Shown here in pieces: positions 61,465 to 64,000 of a stretch of DNA of 64,000 nucleotides (its first letter is position 1; the number at the start of each line of letters is the position of its first letter). The stretch is from NCBI GenBank assembly GCA_963723965.1, contig CAVRSV010000008.1, positions 62,001-126,000 on the forward strand, in the 5' to 3' direction. The stretch comes from JARRKC01 sp963723965 (GTDB taxonomy: Bacteria; Acidobacteriota; UBA6911; RPQK01; JAPXNP01). Made by a program: the position numbers and the translations under genes. Under the pieces are notes generated by a model, which was not told where the DNA came from, did not search any database, and was given only the letters and a program-made list of their open reading frames with translations.

Positions 61465-62496
61465 ATGAACAGCTACGAAGTGGTTCTGATACCGGGAGAC
61501 GGGATCGGTCCCGAGATCACGGGTGCCGTCCAGAAGGTGTTTCGGGCGGCCGGCGCGCCCGTCGCCTGGCTCGAGCACCAGGCGGGCCTGGCCGCCCTGG
61601 CGCAGGGCGACGCCGTTTTGCCCGAAGCGACGGTCGAGGCGGTCCACCAGCACCGGGTGGCGTTGAAGGGGCCCTGCACCACACCCGTCGGCAAGGGGTT
61701 CACCTCGGTGAACGTCCAGCTGCGGAAGAAGCTGGACCTCTACGCCGCGGTGCGTCCCGTGCGCAACCTGCCGGGCATCGAGACGCGCTTCAAAGACGTC
61801 GACCTGATCATCATTCGCGAAAACACGGAGGGTCTCTACAGCGGGGTGGAGAATGAGGTCACGCCCGGCGTGGTCATGAGCATGAAGGTCGCCACCGAAC
61901 ATGCCTGCCGCCGGATCTCCCACTGGGCCTTCCGCTACGCCACCCAGCGCCGCCGGCGCCGGATCACGGTCTTTCACAAGGCCAACATCATGAAGATGAC
62001 GGACGGCCTTTTCATCCGCTGTTCCCAGGAAGTTCACCGCGTCGACTACCCGAACATCGAATACGAGGAAGTCATCATCGACGCCGGTTCCATGAAACTC
62101 GTGCAGGATCCGTCCCAGTTCGACATCCTGCTGCTGGAGAATCTCTACGGGGACGTGGTCAGCGACTTGTGCGCGGGCCTGGTCGGCGGTCTCGGAGTCG
62201 TTCCCGGTGCGAACATCGGCGACCACGATGCCGTCTTCGAAGCGGTGCACGGTTCGGCCCCCGACATCGCCGGCAAAGGCGTCGCCAATCCTCTGGCCCT
62301 GCTCATGTCCGCCGTGATGATGCTCAACCATCTCTCGGACCGGGAGGAGGACCCGGATCTGCGCAGCGTCGGCGACCGGATCAAGGCGGCCTACAACCGG
62401 GCCCTGGCCGACGGCCGCAAGACCCGTGACCTGGGCGGCGACCTGGGAACGGACGCCTTCGCCGACGCCATCATCGAACGCCTGCCGGAGGCGTAG
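61465..62496 (+). CDS. NAD-dependent isocitrate dehydrogenase-like (IDH/IMDH family)
   Basis: 343 residues, the size of NAD-type IDH and IMDH. Blocks: VVLIPGDGIGPEIT (N-terminal), ALKGPCTTPVGKGFTSVNVQ (substrate loop), RPVRNLPGIE, IIIRENTEGLYSG, ANIMKMTDGLF with the catalytic Lys, and EAVHGSAPDIAGKGVANPLA (NAD site). The PCTTPVGKGFTSVN loop favours isocitrate over isopropylmalate, which has a different segment there. It oxidatively decarboxylates isocitrate to 2-oxoglutarate in the TCA cycle. Isopropylmalate or homoisocitrate remain possible but less likely. Followed by the 135-bp tandem repeat. Confidence 0.92.
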   Translation: MNSYEVVLIPGDGIGPEITGAVQKVFRAAGAPVAWLEHQAGLAALAQGDAVLPEATVEAVHQHRVALKGPCTTPVGKGFTSVNVQLRKKLDLYAAVRPVRNLPGIETRFKDVDLIIIRENTEGLYSGVENEVTPGVVMSMKVATEHACRRISHWAFRYATQRRRRRITVFHKANIMKMTDGLFIRCSQEVHRVDYPNIEYEEVIIDAGSMKLVQDPSQFDILLLENLYGDVVSDLCAGLVGGLGVVPGANIGDHDAVFEAVHGSAPDIAGKGVANPLALLMSAVMMLNHLSDREEDPDLRSVGDRIKAAYNRALADGRKTRDLGGDLGTDAFADAIIERLPEA

Positions 62497-62912
62497 CGGC
62501 GCCCGGGCCCGCGCGCCCCTGAGCGGCAGACTCAACAATGAAGAGGGCGCGCCCGCCGCGTGATACCCGGCCGCCGAAGCTTTACCCGCACGACAGAGAT
62601 CCTGCCGAAGCGACTCCACGCCACGAACGCAGCGATCGCCAGGGCTCCAAAGCAAAAGAACCCTTTGCGGCCGTTGCATCTCCGCGCCCACCGCGTGAAA
62701 CCCGGCCGCCGAAGCTTTGCCCGCACGACAGAGATCCTGCCGAAGCGACTCCACGCCACGGACACGGCGATCGCCAGGGCTCCAAGGCAAAAGAACCCTT
62801 TGCGGCCGCTGCATCTCCGCGCCCGCCGCGTGAAACCCGGCCGCCGAACCCTCGCCCGCACGGCAGAGATCCTGCGGAACCGACTCCACGCCACGGACGC
62901 GGCCTCCGCGTT
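62497..62912. other. 416-bp intergenic region, mostly tandem repeat
   Basis: Between the convergent dehydrogenase and M16 genes. Apart from the first roughly 50 bp it is the 135-bp tandem repeat; no gene is supported. Open frames run through because the period is a multiple of three. Confidence 0.75.
62551..62912. repeat. 135-bp tandem repeat, about 2.7 copies
   Basis: Units begin GCCCGCCGCGTGATACCCGG at 62551, the related GCCCACCGCG at 62686 and GCCCGCCGCGTGAAACCCGG at 62821. The second copy matches the first with few differences. The third ends just before the M16 stop codon. The period equals 45 codons. Confidence 0.9.
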
Positions 62913-64000
62913 CTACTCGAAGACGTCTCCGATCTTCACGATCTCCACGTCTTCCGCCTTCAGCGGCAAGGGGAAGCTCTGGATGAGCTTGTCCTCCTCC
63001 AGGACCGAGTCCGGCTTCTTCGTCGGGTAGCTGATCGGTGTCTCCTCACCGCTGACCAGTTTCTGCTTCAGTCCCTCCGCATCCTGCGTGATGAAGACGA
63101 GCCACATGTTCTGATCCTCGAGGTACTTGCGCACCGACTGGTTGACGTCTTCGCGCGTCATGGCCTGGAGCTCGGGCCGGATCTTGGCCAGGTAACCGGG
63201 CGCGGGGATGCCGTAGAAGGCGTCGTCCACGCGGTAGCCGAGCCGCTGCCCGAGCGTGGCGCCGTAATTGACGGTGTAGTTCCACAGAAAGCTCTTGCTG
63301 ACGTCGAACTCGTCCTGGGTCATGCCCTGATCCACGAGACGTTTCAGCTCGCGCAGCGCCGCCCGCGTCGCGAACAGCGCCCGATCGTGCATGTCCCCTT
63401 CTGTCTGCATCGAGATGGGCCGGATCCAGATCTGGAAGATTTGCTGGCGGCGGCTCACGTTGGTCGGCGGCATGCTGCGCCGGTGGCCCATGGGATAGGC
63501 TTCGATGTAGCTGTAGTCGCCGTAGTTCATGCCGCGGGTCTCGCGGATGACCTGGTAGAGATGGCTCGAAGAATTACGGTGTTCGCCCAGCCAGGAATTG
63601 GCCAGCATGAGCGGATAGAAATCCTCGTCGGAGCGAAGCGCTGCGATGGGATAGCCGAAGCTGATGGCCGTGGCCTTGGTGTTCTTTTCCACGATGAGGA
63701 CGTGCATCCCCTGGATCTTCTGTGGAACGGGTTTGGCCGGTGCTGCGGCTTCCGACTCGGGGAGCTTCGCGAAATCCGCTTCGACGCGGGCAGGGAAGTC
63801 GGCCGGGTAGCCGCCCCCGATCCCGATGACGATCCGGTTGCGCGCGTAGTGTGACCGGTAGAAGGCCCGAACGTCGTCGAGGGTCAGCTTGTCCACGGAG
63901 TGGACGTAGCCCTCTTCGGGATGGGCGTAGGGCGTCCCCTTGAAGATCTCCCAGGAGAGCAGCTCCTTGCCCAGTTCCTCATCGCTCGAGAACCGTCGCG
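62913..64000 (-). CDS. M16-family (insulinase-like) peptidase, C-terminal part (5' end off window)
   Basis: About 362 residues are visible; the frame is open to the window edge, so the N-terminal half with any HxxEH zinc motif is missing. The visible part has the M16 inactive/C-domain blocks: KGTPYAHPEEGYV, LTLDDVRAFYRSHYARNRIV, VIRETRGMNYGDYSYIEAYP and FSLGQRLGYRV-type NYGATLGQRLGYRVDDAFYG. Two-domain M16 enzymes degrade peptides in a closed chamber. The TAG at 62913-62915 lies directly after the 135-bp repeat. Confidence 0.88.
   Translation of the reverse strand, partial: RRFSSDEELGKELLSWEIFKGTPYAHPEEGYVHSVDKLTLDDVRAFYRSHYARNRIVIGIGGGYPADFPARVEADFAKLPESEAAAPAKPVPQKIQGMHVLIVEKNTKATAISFGYPIAALRSDEDFYPLMLANSWLGEHRNSSSHLYQVIRETRGMNYGDYSYIEAYPMGHRRSMPPTNVSRRQQIFQIWIRPISMQTEGDMHDRALFATRAALRELKRLVDQGMTQDEFDVSKSFLWNYTVNYGATLGQRLGYRVDDAFYGIPAPGYLAKIRPELQAMTREDVNQSVRKYLEDQNMWLVFITQDAEGLKQKLVSGEETPISYPTKKPDSVLEEDKLIQSFPLPLKAEDVEIVKIGDVFE

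Noticed and set aside
62538..63854. Plus-strand open frame through the 135-bp tandem repeat and M16 region
   Set aside because: Open only because the repeat period is a multiple of three; antisense to the M16 gene.
1..64000. tRNA, rRNA or riboswitch genes
   Set aside because: No cloverleaf T-loop, rRNA signature or known aptamer was seen in the gaps. Short structured RNAs could still be missed without a covariance search.

Overview
This 64 kb window is GC-rich bacterial chromosome, packed with genes on both strands and with short intergenic gaps. No rRNA, tRNA, CRISPR array, transposase, integrase or phage gene was recognised. The gene mix points to Acidobacteriota, probably an environmental, polysaccharide-using lineage. 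It includes a 1234-residue TonB-dependent receptor with a carboxypeptidase-regulatory-like N-terminus, a GWxTD protein, a CRTAC1-type FG-GAP/ASPIC protein between TPR proteins, Tat-exported Gfo/Idh/MocA and amidase proteins, a DUF1080 protein and a FecR/DUF6600 protein. The assignment is inferred from family content, not from a marker gene.

Layout. 1-9 kb: methyltransferase fragment, a secreted protein coupled to a matrixin-like metalloprotease, a nuclease-like protein coupled to hpt, egtB, a TPR protein and an S4 RNA-binding protein. 9-13 kb: a repeat-filled intergenic region, then the CRTAC1 and TPR pair and a bidirectional terminator. 13-26 kb: TonB receptor, GWxTD plus oxidoreductase, APC permease, 4-O-beta-mannosylglucose phosphorylase, patatin/outer-membrane-barrel protein, aldo/keto reductase. 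26-39 kb: CPA2 antiporter with stress domains, amidase, GH20 hexosaminidase, DUF1080, cupin, response-regulator phosphatase with gamma-carbonic anhydrase, DUF47 plus Pit phosphate uptake, M29 aminopeptidase. 39-51 kb: two exported proteins of unknown role, DUF4432 epimerase, GHMP kinase, an LRR plus radical SAM/SPASM pair, and a uxaE-uxaC uronate operon. 51-64 kb: a second repeat array, PA0069-type radical SAM, Memo-AMMECR1 fusion, DUF5060 glycosidase, RNB ribonuclease, Lon, NAD-type isocitrate dehydrogenase, a 135-bp tandem repeat and the C-terminal part of an M16 peptidase.

How the genes fit together. Several encode scavenging of plant or microbial polysaccharides: the TonB receptor imports ligands; GH20, the DUF5060 protein, DUF1080, MGP, UxaE/UxaC, DUF4432 and the GHMP kinase act on sugars. 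Others serve proteostasis and housekeeping: Lon, the RNase, M29, M16 and Hpt.

The most unusual non-coding content is a set of inverted-repeat elements whose arms are 7- or 8-bp short tandem repeats (mainly variants of AAATCTC), some with a second heptamer array in the loop. There are also two copies of a multi-palindrome array 42 kb apart and a perfect 27-bp inverted repeat. In three places these repeats supply the stop codon of the neighbouring gene. The most interesting protein-level leads are a PD-(D/E)XK-like protein overlapping hpt, a repeated exported beta-domain shared by two secreted proteins, and the LRR/radical SAM pair.
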